Shown: piece after piece, positions 15,301 to 29,700 of the stretch
Layout: every line of letters starts with the position of its first letter
Numbering within the stretch: the stretch's first letter is position 1
Origin: Rotaria sordida
Taxonomy: Eukaryota > Rotifera > Eurotatoria > Philodinida > Philodinidae
Reading direction: 5' to 3'
Length of the DNA: 64,000 nt
Assembly (NCBI GenBank): GCA_905250125.1
Contig: CAJNOL010000169.1
Span: forward strand, 155,031 to 219,030
The notes under the pieces: model-generated
The model's database searches: none
Told to the model about the DNA's origin: nothing
What the model saw: the letters and a program-made list of their open reading frames with translations, nothing else
Translations under genes and position numbers: made by a program

Positions 15301-18129
15301 TTATATATATATATATGTGTAAATTGGTTTTTCTTTGCCAGAATGAACCGAAAGACTTACAGGATTCGGTGTATGATAAATAGATGGAAGAGTCAAATTT
15401 GGAACGCCTATTTAAAGTAGTGTAAAAACATATAATCAATGATACATTAAAAAAAAATTTGTCTTCTTCGTTTTTTTTAGAACACTTACGAAATTCATAG
15501 GTTTTTTCATTATTTCCATCATCCGTCACACTCTATAGGATAGATCAAAACAAAAATGAATATTTCTGTTTTATGTCAATTATTGATTAGAAAAACATAT
15601 TAGACTATTATGATTAATAAAATCGTCGTCGATGACCTATGTTGGCTATTCAGTAGTAGAGCTACTGATACAGATTAGTTTATGACAACTGTTATCAATA
15701 GCTAACTACCGTTTAGACAATGTCTTGACCTTTTTTTTTTATGTTAATTACGTATGTATCATTATACTTACTAGATTGTAAAGGCCGACAAGGAAAGTAT
15801 CAATTGTTGAACAAACATCCTATAAGCAAAGAGTAAGACACATCGAATGATGAAGAAAAAAAAATGATGAAGCGACGTGCTTATACTCTCTCTTTTTTTT
15901 TTTTAATAACGATAATCAGGCGGTAAGAGAAAAGATAGAAAAAGAAAAAGAAAGAAAAGAAAGCCGCTCATCTCCTACTACTGCAGCCGGATTATTCATG
16001 CTAGGATGCTGTCAAAAAGGAGGAACGACAATGGTGATGATGATAATGATGCTGTGGCTGTCGACTCCAGGCAAAGACGCATTATGAATTTAGCTTGTGT
16101 GTGTGCTCATGATGGGGATGAAAAGCGAAATTAGCTTTGTTTGACATGTTTCAAATTTAACTCTTTATCTTTCTCGTTTCTTTCATTTCCGCTTTTACCT
16201 TATTGTTCTCTTAATGAAAAAAAACTTTTTAACCTATTATCATCGCACGATGAAATCTTCATGTTTTTTTTTGCTTCTTGTCATGTCTTACTTCGACGAT
16301 TTATTATTGTTAAAACAACGATGTCGATATATTTTTTTAATTAGATTTTAATATTGGAAGCTTTAGCAAAGATCGGCGCTTTAGTTTTAGGTTTACATTT
16401 TATGAAATGAAAAACTGGAAAAGAAAAAGTAAAGTCGTCTTTAAGACTTTGCTTGTCTATTCAAGAGAAGTATGGCATGCACTTTCACACAAACTCCATC
16501 TGTTTTTCTCTATCTCATTTTCTCTCCTCTCTCAATTTGTGTAAAAGGCTTCCTGTTCTTCTCTTATATATATATATACTGATGGGAAGGATGTATGTAT
16601 GTTACCCAGTCATTAGATGAATGAACGATGATAATGAGCGAGTATCATGGCACTCTATCTATTTTTACCTTAGTTGTAGTATCAATTGATTCTAGATGAC
16701 GATGATGATAAAGAACATCATAATAGGTTATGACGAATGACGGAAGAAATTGAAGTACGAATAGCCGATGTTGTACATTATGATAAAGTGAAAAAAGATG
16801 ATCACAAATCGATGACACATACTAAAGACATATAATACTATTAATATCACGTATAGTTATTGATACATACATTTGAAGGTTCTTCAGTTATAGCTAAATG
16901 AATTTTAGCATTGAGCTTTGGATTGTGGTTCAAAGTTGATGACACTTTCTCATCCTGAAAAAAAAAGAAGAAGAAGAAGAAGAATGCTTTTCACATCTTT
17001 TCCCTTTTTTCTTCTCTTTTGATTTCCGATGCATTCCCCTTACTTAAATATAGAGATACCACGCACACATATGAACGATGAGACGAGTAAAAAAAAAAAG
17101 AAGAAGGTGAAAGCTAGTCGTGCGAACAAACTTCTTTCTTTCATTTCTTTATTCTTTCTGTGAGCATCACCTGTCAGAAACAATGTGTGCGTGCGAACAT
17201 AATCTTTGTCGCCTAACTCAGCACGTCTATCTCGTTCACGTTTTAATCTTTTGACTGACGAGCAAGATGTCTTATTTTTCCTTTAACGTAATTTTATTGC
17301 TCTATTCTCTTTTTCTATATTACATATGGATTATGCTACTTTGGACTTGAATGAATAAATAAATGAACGAATGAAAGCAAGCGAAAAGATGACGAATGTG
17401 AGAAGTCCTTTCATAATTGATTTGAATAGTTCATGCAAAGATATGAGTTAAAGTGTGTAACCAAGCACAGAAGGGAGATGATAAATGCCGTAGTTTGGAA
17501 ACGCTTTGTTCATCATTTACTCTGAAATCTTATGCTTCTCAAAAATTTTAAAAAAAAAATTGTTACTTAGAAGAATAAAAAAAGAAAAGCATAAGACTAG
17601 AAAAAAAGATTTGCGTCTTCAACAGAAGACAAAAGGAAGATGAGGAGGAGAAGAAGGAAAAAGATCAACTCTCCCCGTTACTTTCTCAAACTACTCGTTT
17701 TTCATGATTAATATACAAAGATGCACATATAGTATAGCGAAAGGATAGAAGTAAGGAGGGCAAGAGCAGAAAGATGTTCTCTCCTTGCATTTCTTTAGCG
17801 ACGCTGTCAGAAGCAGAAAATTGAGAAAGATTATAAATCACACATAGTATCTTCTTGATTACTAACACGCAATTCTATTCATGAGAATCAGGCGAAAGAG
17901 CACTTTGCAATTTTGAAATATTAGCTTCATTAGCACCTCATTTATCCATAGAGGAAGAGAAAATTACCTGAGACGTAGTAGGACATCATTAAAAATTCAA
18001 AAAAAAAAAATTTCTTCACAAACAGATACATACTTCAAATGAAGTAAACCAATCATGAATAATTTTAAAATTATTGGACATTGATCCATTGGAATAAACA
18101 TTATCACTATTTCTAATGGTTGCTGCCAT
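12397..18129 (-). CDS. FAM126: Hyccin/FAM126 family protein (PI4KA complex subunit)
   Basis: Eleven exons on the minus strand (18129-18034, 16954-16871, 15819-15772, 15532-15490, 15407-15361, 14216-14101, 13713-13618, 13562-13452, 13374-13287, 13227-13047, 12881-12397) give 464 aa. Hyccin hallmarks appear in order: DTFLVGLYNLSV, VPNLTLPSIYHTPNP, LTQYAISKH, then ILWFLLIQYGTNVSFM, RRIHVASRIMSE and RAEYEMYPDVIL, matching LLLGVYNLE, IPSLSKPSVYHEP, ALSQH, FLLLCYN, SSRIPVSS and RAQLELYPEPLL of vertebrate hyccin. Known role: FAM126 with TTC7 stabilises PI4KIII-alpha at the plasma membrane to make PI4P. The C-terminal 160 residues are Ser/Thr/Pro-rich and divergent. About 40 residues present in vertebrates between EEPSN and DVCSTID are absent, so an exon between 15820 and 16870 may have been missed. 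Long introns lie at 14217-15360 and 15820-16870. Confidence 0.88.
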
Positions 18130-18840
18130 TATTTTATTGGAAAAATTAAACAATCTAAAAAGTACAAAAAAGAAATACTATTTTATAAAATTTCATGAAT
18201 ACTTTTCAATCAATTGTTGATGAATATGAAACTAACATATGTATTAATATTTGAGATTAAGATTTTAACCATCATCAAATAAAAAAAATGAATCTATATT
18301 TAATTCAATATGGTTCTACATTATTATACAAAATAAAATAGTAGACATGTTTTTAAAATTTTATTTTTTTTACATTTATTCAAAAGAAAAAGAACAGTAA
18401 ATTCAATTGTTCTTAAAAATTAATTACATCATAATCGTTAGAAAATCTAGAAAATAAAAAAGATCATTATGATTATACAAATAAATTCAGCCAAGAATAA
18501 AAAAAAAAAAGTGAGAATATTAATAATAATTTATGATTGGTTTATTTACTTACCAAAGATAGTTTTTCATAGACTTTTTTTTCTTTTCTATTTATGTAGG
18601 AGGTCGCTATTTTCCATGAAATTTTTTTTTCCTTAAAGCACATTTGACGTTTGAATAAAAACTCAAAGTTTATTTTTAGTTCATTTTGAACGCTTAACAA
18701 CCGAATGTCTCTTCCAAGAAATATTCTCTATCTTTATAAGAAAAAAGTTTATCTTTTTTTTAATTATAATATGATTATACTGACGAGAAAATATTCTCAA
18801 ATAATCCGTTTCGTTTATACTCATATTTTGCCAATATGTA
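18130..18840. other. Intergenic, 5' side of hyccin
   Basis: Very AT-rich with poly-A and poly-T runs. No gene seen. It presumably includes the hyccin promoter. Confidence 0.35.
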
Positions 18841-18869
18841 GGAGATCACTAGAGTAGAATAGCCTCCAC

Positions 18870-19305
18870 AAGCTTTTAGATGTGATCGATATGGCGACTT
18901 TTTAGTAGATTTCTCTCGCAGGAGTCTAGTTTTCGAAAAAATTATATTTCAGAATTTCGACTTGAAACATTGTACAGATAAAGATCTTGATTAGACTATT
19001 TCATATACAAAGTTTCATCATTTGTGGACATTGTAGTGTTAAGATATGAATTTTTCAATAGATCTCTATCTGACACAGAACTTAAAGAAAAGCATAGATA
19101 TATTGAGAAATCCATAATTTATGAATACGATATCCAAAACTGTTGAAACTTTGTATATGAAATATTCTAATTGAGATCTTCATAGGTACAAAATTTCAGG
19201 TCGAAATTTCGAGATATATATTTTTTTTTTTCGAAAACTAGACTCTTTCCAGATAAATCTATTAAAAAGTTGCTATCTCGACCAAATCTAACTAACAGCA
19301 GAAAA
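18870..19305. repeat. Foldback (imperfect inverted) repeat, about 200 bp arms
   Basis: The left arm (about 18870-19075) contains GAGTCTAGTTTTCGAAAAA and TTTCATATACAAAGTTTC. Both recur as reverse complements in the right arm (about 19090-19305). The arms mismatch at roughly one base in five by eye and are separated by only a few bases. No coding sequence lies inside. Likely a decayed foldback or MITE-type element. Confidence 0.7.
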
Positions 19306-21320
19306 CCTCTAAGGGTTATCTTATTAATTAATCCCAGTTTACTATTTAGCTGAAAAGGTCAAAGAAATTATGTTCTTTTTTTTTTTAGGAATCATCAGAT
19401 TAAAAAAAAAAAGATGCTTGTAATCCATTAATCTTTTTGTTCGTTATAAAGATTATAATTAACAATAACTAGTAGCGTTATAATCAGTTAAATGTCGAAT
19501 CCAATTCGACTTTAATATATAAAATTAGAATTGAGTCCCTTTTCATTACGCGAATTAAGATCAATTCAAGAAATATTTCATTTCATTGATAGATTTTTTT
19601 TTTCTATTTTGTCAACAACTTCTTGGCATAATTAGTTTAGAATATCAATAAGTATAGATAGTTGACTAAAATTTAATAAACAAGAATGACATATAGCAAT
19701 ATAAAGTATGTTACTTTAAAATAATAACATTAGACGAAAAGATAAAATATAATAACAGAAAAAAGAAACAACGATAATATAAATAAAATAGATCATGATG
19801 TATTTTGACTATTACTAACAATAGAGTAAATAGAAACTTTTTTTTATCTATAGTTTTGCTGATCTCTTTATTTTAATCGTTTGATATCAACAAACGTTTT
19901 TACATACTGATCTATGTAATGAATAATTCTTCGTTTTCAAAAAGGATATTATTTCTTTGATGGATTTTTATTCTATTGATTTTATACCTATTTTACAAAT
20001 ACTATATTAAAAGCGTAATCCTTCTTCAATTCTTTGAGTATGATATATACAAGCTCGGATTAATCGTAACAATATTTGATTTCAATCGATAATACCAATC
20101 TTCTATATCATTATTGATTCAAATCCCATGAAAAACATAACCATTTTAAAAGTATATGAAAATACATCATCATGATTAATTTAAATGTCAATGTAATAGT
20201 CAGGAAATTCATTCTCACTCTTCAAGTATTCGAGCATTTCATTCTATTTTTTAAAGTAATTTAGTAAAAATATGTTAATCAAACTGATAAATAAGTTGAT
20301 TATAGTTTTTTGGCTGAATAGAAAAACAAATTGTCGATAAAATAAGAAGAAAAAAAATGCATATTGATGTAGTAGCAAAATATTGTTGTCAACAAAATAG
20401 AATGATAGCTAGTATTACATAATATTATAATTGATACTTCTCGTGATCGATTTGAGTGTAATTTTCTACGTCGAAGATATCATCATACTCTTTAACCTAC
20501 CATTGAAAACTCATTTGAAGAACATATGTGTTTAAATATACAAACAATTTACTGATTATAACGGCGAAAACAATAGCTATTACTAGACTGATCGATATGC
20601 CTTATTGCTTGATTAGAAAGTCTAACAATAATCCAATTCTTTTTCTATTATTTTTCAGTCTTGTTTATGTCAATGATTATCGAATTGAGTTAGCCTAGTC
20701 TATAGACAGATAGATATAGAAATAATTCTTTTATACACAAACGAGTTTGCCGATAGATGTGGACTTGTTATTGATGACTCTTTTATTTCATTTATCTTAT
20801 AAAAACCACACATTTGTACTTGTAAATCTACAAAAGACATTTACTAACTGTAAACTACATAATAAAAAAATTTCGGTCAAAGAAAAAGAAAACTTTTTTC
20901 TCGTTTTTACTGTGACATCAATTTTCATTACAATCCTTACAGTTATTACTTATTATTATTATTTATATCATAGCAAAAAGGAAAAAAAAATTTCAATTAC
21001 CTTATAGATTATTTTAATTTTTTGTTTATCATATTCATTCGTTTTTTTTTGCTTTACTTTAACAATTAGATAATAAAAATAAAAGACTCAATTATCGCTC
21101 ACCGGGCTTGCGATGAAGCACATCGGCATCGCATTATACATTCAGCTATACAATGACAATAGAATATGAAACTCAGCACATAAAAAGAAAAAAAAACTCG
21201 ATAAGAAATCACAGTAGGCTTCTATTTTTTTTTTATGTAACTGCACTCATCACATACAACTCAAAAAATAGATGCTAATAGTAAAATAAAGATAAACAAT
21301 TGTCAGTAAAATTTGTTTAT
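19306..21320. other. Intergenic, no gene seen
   Basis: Two kilobases of AT-rich sequence. A frame at 20747-21007 has no start context or similarity and reads as low-complexity Lys/Tyr/Ile. Nothing supportable. Confidence 0.45.
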
Positions 21321-23601
21321 TTAAAGGCAAGAGTTACGTTTTGATGATGAACTATTTTCTGCACCACTTAAGTTTCCATTGGATGCTTCAAGGACAATAT
21401 TTCCAGGACTACGATTATTTTTATTTAGGATTTGTCTTTCATTAATGCTTGATATCGATCGAATAACTTTATGGTTTCTAAGTCGTCTCATATTTGAGCT
21501 TGTTCTTTGTGATTCACCACTTGGTGTTGCTGGTGGTAATGCAACTGAACTACCTGTACTTGCACGACGTTTTCGACAACAGACAAAATATCGGCTAAGA
21601 GTTTTTTTAAAAGCTACACGAAAGTTTCTATTATGAAAAGCATATAAAAATCTGAAAAAAATAAAAAAATAAAAATCGAATATCTTGTTTGAAAAGCTTT
21701 TTTTTATTATTTAACTTACGGATTAATCATTGAATTAAAATAACCAACCCAAAAAACAATATCTGCAATAAGTGGTCCAATTTTCCAATTACAACGATTT
21801 GGTTCACATGCTGTATAACGAACAAAAAATGGAAGCCAACATATGATAAAAGCTACCATAATTGAACCTAAAGTTTTAACAGCTCGACGTTCACGTCTTA
21901 AATGTTTCATTTGAGTATTGCGTGTTTCACTTATACTACCATGAAAATCAACAGATGATTGTCGACCTGCTACTGTATCAAGACTATCATGTTTTCCTTC
22001 ACGACGAAGATTATGTGAATGTCCATTACTTATTTTTGTTATTGATAATTGATTACTACGTTGTAATTGTTGTGTCATTGGTGTTGTTTCAGTAATTATA
22101 TGATCTTCACTTGATCGTCGACGAGTAGAATATTGATTTAATTGTGATGCACGTCGACGTTGAGCAACAGCATCCATTATTTCATATGCTTCACGTTCTT
22201 TTTTATCAGCTATTCGTATTAACATAGCATACATTATAATCATAATAGCACCTGGAACCCAAAATGAAAATGATGATGATATAATAGCATATGCTTGATT
22301 AACAGCAAATATACAACGACCAGGAACATAATTTAAACAATCAATTTTATGTCGTTGTTCACGTGTTGTATATACACCAGTAAATATTGGTATAAACGAG
22401 AGTAAACCTGATACAAACCAACAAAAGAATATCATTATATAACGTCGTCGGTCTGATGATGTATTTTCATACTCAAATGGACGCACTATAGATAAATAAC
22501 GATCAAGTGATATACAAGCTAAATGTATTATGGATGCTGTTGAAAATAGAACATCACATGAAAACCATAAACGACACATGAACTACAATAAAATACTATC
22601 GTAATAGATTTTCATTTATGAATTACTATGATATTTACGAAAATTCTTTGCATAGTTCTTCTTTTTTTTTTTATTTGAATGTATAATTATTCTAAGAAAT
22701 ATTTAATACATTCTGCAATGTTTGTTTTCTTTTTTTGAGAATTTTTAAGCAAACATAGAATCACGTGTATTTTTAGTTTTCAATCGTTTTGATTGTATAA
22801 ATATCTATGACTTAAAATAACATTTTTCAATCTTGAAGAAAACGAAACATCATCTTATTTTGATGAATTTCTTCACATTCAGACATTTCGTATAAAGCAA
22901 AAAATAACAATCATCGATCTCAATAAATGAAGGAAAAAAATTTATTATTGACTGCTTCGCTACTAGAAGCATTTATTTCACTCATTTATGTACACAAATG
23001 TTTCGTAAATAGAATACTAAATAGTTTAACTTGCTGAGCTCGCAATATGAAAGAAAACTATATACATCTTCAGGGAATTAACATTCATTGATCACATGAA
23101 TTAACTTACCGCGCCAAAAAGCCATCTTCCAAAAAGTAATTGTAACCCATAAAATGTCATTGCCAATGTGCTAACACCAACATCAGCGACAGCAAGCGAG
23201 GCGAGAAAAACATTGCCTGTAATACGTAGTGAACGATAATGTTTAATAACATAAATAACAAGAGTATTTCCGCATATAGCGCAAATTGTTATTGGCACAA
23301 CAAGTGCACCAGAAATTGCTCGATACCCCACAGAAAAGAAATATAATGTTTCATCAATTATTTCAGCTACACAATTATCTGTTCGGTTTATTGTTGTTTG
23401 AATAGTTGTTTTTTGTAATGTTACTGTTCTATTCAATGGTAGATTCGTACGTTTTGGAGTTCCAGGAGGTGCACGAATGGCAAGCACCAAGTTATATTGA
23501 AAACTAGAAAGAACGCTGAGAAGACAGACGAATGTGAACAATCGACTGATGTTAATGTTAAAACTGCGAAAACAAATAATCATGTGAAAAAGAACCAACA
23601 A
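21321..23601 (-). CDS. Aminergic (rhodopsin-class) G protein-coupled receptor
   Basis: Three exons (23601-23110, 22582-21720, 21651-21321) give about 561 aa. The N-terminus has a hydrophobic leader and NRT glycosylation sites. TM1 begins near ALVVPITICAICGNTLVIYV, TM2 is FLASLAVADVGVSTLAM. TM3 has Cys167, Asp174 (position 3.32, the amine anchor) and DRY at 191-193. TM5 has SSSFSFWVPG, matching catecholamine-type serines. TM6 has FIICWLPFF, and TM7 NSMINPFLY across the last splice. The third loop is about 120 residues and basic. Together these mark a biogenic-amine receptor (dopamine D1-like, octopamine or beta-adrenergic type). The ligand cannot be settled from motifs. The tail starts FLYAFHNRNFRVAFKKTL, has a CC pair for possible palmitoylation, and ends in Ser-rich sequence. 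The first ATG is uncertain. Confidence 0.92.
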
Positions 23602-23715
23602 GAATGATAATCAACGGATTTTCAGCGACACAAATATAATCGCTGCTATTAAATCAAATATTGTTGTCTAAAACATAAAAAAAATGAATAAAATAGATTT
23701 AACTGATGATCTATC

Positions 23716-23747
<32 letters not shown>

Positions 23748-26700
23748 AGCTCAAGATTAGTATATGATAAATAAATAAATAAGAAAAAGAAGATAAATAT
23801 TAATTGAGTTTCATCATTTATTCTTATCCGGTTCAGAAATAATGGTTATAGAAATTAATAAATAAAATGTATGCGAAATATATGCCGAGTGTCCTTGATT
23901 CTCTGTTCTTTTCAACGAAAAAAAAATAAATTGTATTTACTTTAGTAAATAAATTTCGTTATTTTTTTATTTTGAAAGTCACGTAAGCAATTATAGCTCC
24001 ATATTAAACGATAATTTTCATTTACAAACAGAATAAAAAACGAAAAAAAAGGAAATAAGATTTAACAACTATTTAAATATATATATATTTATATTGTCAT
24101 CATACAAACAATATGACATAGATCTTCGATTTTCTTTGTCAAAATTTATTTTTCTTCTCTTTTTTCTTATTCAATGCGTAAGCACATATATGCAATCGCA
24201 TCAACCATCATGCCACTGCCAAAGTCAATTTACTTTCAAAACAAATATTCTCCAATCCACATTATGCACTTCTTTCTTTCGTTTTTTTCTTTTTGCATCA
24301 ATTTTCTCTTCTACCGATGTACACACTCGATCCATGTATATACACGCATACCTGTCAAGTGACACCAAAACATTCGTTCGTTACAATGTGTCTTTTTTTT
24401 TTATCAAAAATGGTGACAACACAAATGCAACTATTTTTATTCACTAAAATCTTACCTATCAGTTTAACTTCATATATCAAGCAAAGATTATATAGTTTCA
24501 CAAAACGAATATACACTTACGTAAAGAAAAAAGAATTCATACACTTAATGATCTATATAGAAGAAAAGAATTAAATAATAATTATGTTCAATTATTTGTA
24601 ATCAATCATAGAATATAACAGCATTATTAATAAATAGCCAAGCGCTAATATTTATATATATATATATATATATTACTAGCATATTTAGAGCACAGAAGGA
24701 AAGTTGTTCTTTTTTTTATGATATCGACAATATTAATTAAAAAAAAAGAAAGAGTGGTACAAAAAAACTGAGGCGAAGCATGACTGTTCTTTTCTTTTCT
24801 TTCCTAATTTTTTATCTTAAAAACGCAAGAATAGATAGAATAAAAAATGTGGTATTGCTGCCATCATCATAATTACCACTTCAATATATTCGTCATTTAA
24901 GAACAATTAGTAAGACATTATCTAACTTACTTTATATGGTATCCGATTAAAAAAAAAAAGAATTATTTGTCTTTTAGGAATTTCGAGAATCAGTAAAAAA
25001 TGACACCATGTCAATATCAACATTAGACAGTATGAAATGGTATGGTTACGAAAACAAACAGACGCCGTTTTTCTTTTAAATCATAAGAGAAAAAAGAGTA
25101 ATAAACTGAAGAGAGAGAAAGACAAACAGGGAAGGTCAGATGAAGGACTCAAAATAGACGAGAAAAGAAGAGAGAGAGAGTGTGTGTGTGCAAGAAAAAA
25201 AGCGTAAAAATAGTCTAGATTAATTCTCTATTTTCTTAGTTTCCTCAATCACATGAATCTTGCGCATCATTGCGCTTTTTCTATTTTGTACACATCAATG
25301 ACAAAAAAAACAATCACATTAGCAAAATAACTGATAACTATCAATTGTACCATTCTTCTAATTACATGATTAACGTCAATTGGTCCATTAACAAAGGAGC
25401 TCAGTTAAATATAGATGACATTACTATTAGATATGAAGCCTTCATGTCGGTAGAAAATCAAATATTATATTGAAGACAAGTATCAACGACGTAATTAACT
25501 CAATAAACAATTTATCTATGAAAATTAGAGTAAAACAATCAACAAATAGCTTTAAATGTGTGTTGTCAAAAAGAAAAAAAAATCCTACATAATCATTTAC
25601 TTTTATCGAGTTTTTCTTTCAATACTTACTATAAATATTAATACATTATAAAAATATTTACTATCGTTGAGCGGCTCCCTGTCGTATTCATTAGAAAAGC
25701 AAAAAATATGGCTACAATGTTTTTCTTTCTATTTCTATAAATAAAAATACTTTTTCACTTGAACAAAGCATAGAAATCGCTTTTATCCTTTATTTTTTTT
25801 CTTTCTAGAGAAATCGATCGTTCACATGTTTAGTTCGTATTAAAAAAGAAATAAAGACATAAAACTATATTTAAATCTTATTTTTGTCTTTCTTGACAAT
25901 ATGAAGATTAAGGTTCGTTAATCTATTTTAAAGATAAGTTTATAAGTAAATAAATAGTCAAAAAGAATTAGTTACGTAGGTATTACTATTTTTATTTAAT
26001 ACAATATCAAAAAAATTTAGGAGGAAAAAAAATGATAGATTTCTAATATAACAACAAAGAAGACTCTGAAAATTAGTTTTTTTTTTTCAGTTGAATATTC
26101 AAAGGAAACAATAAATAACGATGAAAATCTATCCTATACACAGTGTTTAACGCACAAAAACAAGAATATAACTCACTGACGTAGTTTGCTCTTTTCATTC
26201 AAATGTAATTCTGACATTAACTATTGACGAAAACAGTAAATGGAGAAAACTAATAACATCTACTTACAATTAAATATCTGGACAACTTATTGCTTTTATG
26301 ATTGCTACGAAAAAACAAAATAGACAAAAAGACAAAGAATCCTATAATAATGATTAACCTTTGTGGTAATATAGTAACAAATGAGAATTATCTATTTATG
26401 TGCACGTTCTGTCACTTACTCAAACCTTAGAATGAGATATGTAGCTCGTTTACATGATTGATATTTAGAGAACAAGAAAGTTGGATATAAGATGAAGTTT
26501 TTTTACATTTATCATAAATACCGACGTTGTATATTGGAAATGGTATATCACTATCTCATTTGATCTCACACGTTCCATTTCTTGATGTCATTATGTGTAG
26601 ACGTCGTTGTCTTGTTGATAAGCCAATCAATCATCGAATCTGACATCATTAAAACTAAGTCAATCATTGATCCTAGATCAATCCTGTGCAGATCAGCAAA

Positions 26701-29700
26701 TATGATATTTGTGTCAATATAGTAAGGCAGAGAAATAAAGCGATAAAATATAAGAACATCTGGTCGTCCATTTCTTCGTCTCTTTTTTTTTTGTTGTATA
26801 GTTCAAATGGATGATTGCATATCCATATATATATATATGTATATATAAGTACATCTTACCCGTGAAAACCAGACTGAAGCTAGAGATAGTGACGGTATCA
26901 AAGTATTATCTATAAATAGAGAGAGAAAAGAGCATCAAATGTTGAGAACGAGACATCGATAAGGTAAATATTGTTTTCTTTTTTCTCTCACACATGCACA
27001 ACCTATCGTCATCATCATTGATAATTCACCCATTGAGAACAACACAATGCATCTAGTCCAAGAATCTCATTATGTATATGATGCGATATAATGAATACGT
27101 ATTGGATATGAATATGCGTATGTAAACATATTATACATCAAGAAAAAAAAAGGGCGAGTTATATGATAAAATAGAACTTTGCTAAAGGTGAATAGCGAAC
27201 TGATTGATCCTCAAAACATAAACAGAACAAGAAAACAAGTCAAAGTAATCAAATCAACTGAGCTTCTCAGCAACTTGTAAATTTTTAATCGGAAAGAGGA
27301 AATCAGCGGACGGACGCTTACAGACAGACATACATCTTGCATAAAGTAAAATGAGAAGGAAAAAAAACGGTGAAAAGCGAATGTTGATTTTATGCTATAT
27401 TTAGCTGTGCACAACTGATGTTTTTCCAAGATCAACATAAAAAAGAAAGTATAGAAGCGAACATTCTATGTTTTTTTACCATTGATAATGGCTTAGATAG
27501 ATTGATAGACAGGACAAGATCAGCATGGTTACTCAAGAATAAGAATATGATTGATCGATTTGGTTTCGTAGAGACAAATATAAGAATATGTTCTTTGGAC
27601 CAAACAAATATAATCGAAGGAAAAAAAAAAGATTGACATCTATACCAGTAACATGAACAAACAAATATGAATTTTAGACAAGTAATAATTGAATTCTAAA
27701 CAAGACATAATCTTAATCAAAGCGATATGATTGTCAGTCACATTGTTCTCGTTGCTATATTTCTTTTGCTAAGATAGATGGAGGAAAAAAAAGAAGATAA
27801 TAAAAGAAAAGGGCAAACAGATCGTATTGTTATTTGTCGACATATAGCAATGATTATTCACTGAAGCCCGTAGCCATGATCTATAGAAAAATATGAATAA
27901 TATTATGAGATAAAGAATTGCATTAGATTCGACCGAAACAATAATATCGATACAGATCACTTAAACGGTACTAATAATAATTTTAATTCTTTTATTTTTA
28001 TTTTTTTTATTATTATGATTTTTCAATTCATCAATAATGTATTTTTCGAGTGTTAGGGACTAATATATTAGATAAATCATTAAAAACTATAAATTAATAT
28101 TTAAACAATAACAAAAGATAGAAGAAACTAAAAGAGAGAATCTTGGTATTTCTTTCTTTTGTTCCACTATACTAATAGTATTGATCAAGATCTTTTTATT
28201 TCTATTTACTTCTTTACAATGATTCGATTACACTAACAATCGGTTTCTTTCTTTCATGTCTTCTTTTAATTCAAGATTTTATCCTCGATTGGACATTCTC
28301 TATAAATTCCACTTACCACTTCGCACTACTTATGCTTAAATACATTCATACAGATACAAACAACAGGTTGAACGTTACATAGGATGTTAAAGCTCAAAAA
28401 AAAAAACTGAGAAAAAAATCAAAACAAAGATTAGACGAGAAGACAGGAAATTAAATAAGCGGATGAATTTATAGTATGCCTAGATAGGATTAAATTCAAC
28501 ATTAGCAAGACGATGTATTCCATCAATATATGAGTTCTAATATCCTGTTCGTTAACAATATATAAATAGATAAATATAGAAAAAAAAATGATCTCAAAGT
28601 ACTAGAAAACTATCATCGTAGAATTCTACTCCAATGATTGCACTCATTGCAAGATACCTAAGCAGTAACTCTGTACTCAATATTGTTAAAAAAAGAACAT
28701 TCAATCAAGCATTTTTAATATGCTAATAATAAAATATCAGATAGTTTGGATTGCTGATTTCTACTAGGATAGACTTGTTTTCATCAATTAGTGTCAAAAT
28801 TCTAAAGAAAAAATCTATTATTTTATTTGTATGAAATCTTCAGTGAGTATTTGAAAGAAAAAAAAAGAACTGAATCGATCACATCATCATTTCTTTGATC
28901 TACTCGTTTTGTACCTATTTGATAAAATCAATGTGTCAATAACATAGTTTCTGAAGTACACTTCACGTTTTCTTGTACCAATATAAACCAATCAAAAAAA
29001 AGCAACTAACCTAGAAAAAGAACAATGCAATCATGATTTGGTCAATTCAATCAGGATATAAATTTATCTTCAAATTCACTAGATTCTCTTGATGATCATC
29101 TTTGATTTTTTTTTTTTGTTATGTTCGACAGAATGATTTCTATCATGAAAGAAAATTCGTATATAATATAAATTAAATGTCACTTTACATTTCCTCTATG
29201 ATCATTATTAACAATTCCAGAGGCTATTCATTTACTTACCTTATTTTTGTCTCTTATTTAACAATAGTTAGTTTTTATAAAACATCCGATTTGATTTAGT
29301 CTACTCTCTTTCAGTAAATAGTCAATGAAACAAAACAACAATGAAATAGAAATAAAAATTGATTCACATGATTTTATTCACAAAAAAAAACAACCTCATT
29401 TATGATAGTTATATATGAAGAGGAAAAAGCTGATTTTTTCCGTCGTCTCCTCAGTTAATAACCCTCGCTTATACTATATTATGTTTGACGAAGTCATAAA
29501 ATAAAAATAATGAATTGTAAAATCGTTAATATGAAACTCTACAATAAATAAAAGTAACGAATATTAATCATTAAATTACGAAATAAAACTTTTACGAACA
29601 ATACCAATGAATATAAATTTATTCTATTGTTGAAAAATTTATCTCGATCGAAATATTTTAATTGATTATATTCAATAATAATACTCTGACATTATATAAG

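Noticed and set aside
16970..17700. Purine-rich GAAGAA runs as possible coding or satellite DNA
   Set aside because: They are short irregular tracts inside a hyccin intron, with no consistent unit or reading frame.
24094..24574. Overlapping open frames of 60-117 codons
   Set aside because: Three frames are open at once over low-complexity T-rich DNA, with no splice partners or recognisable motifs.
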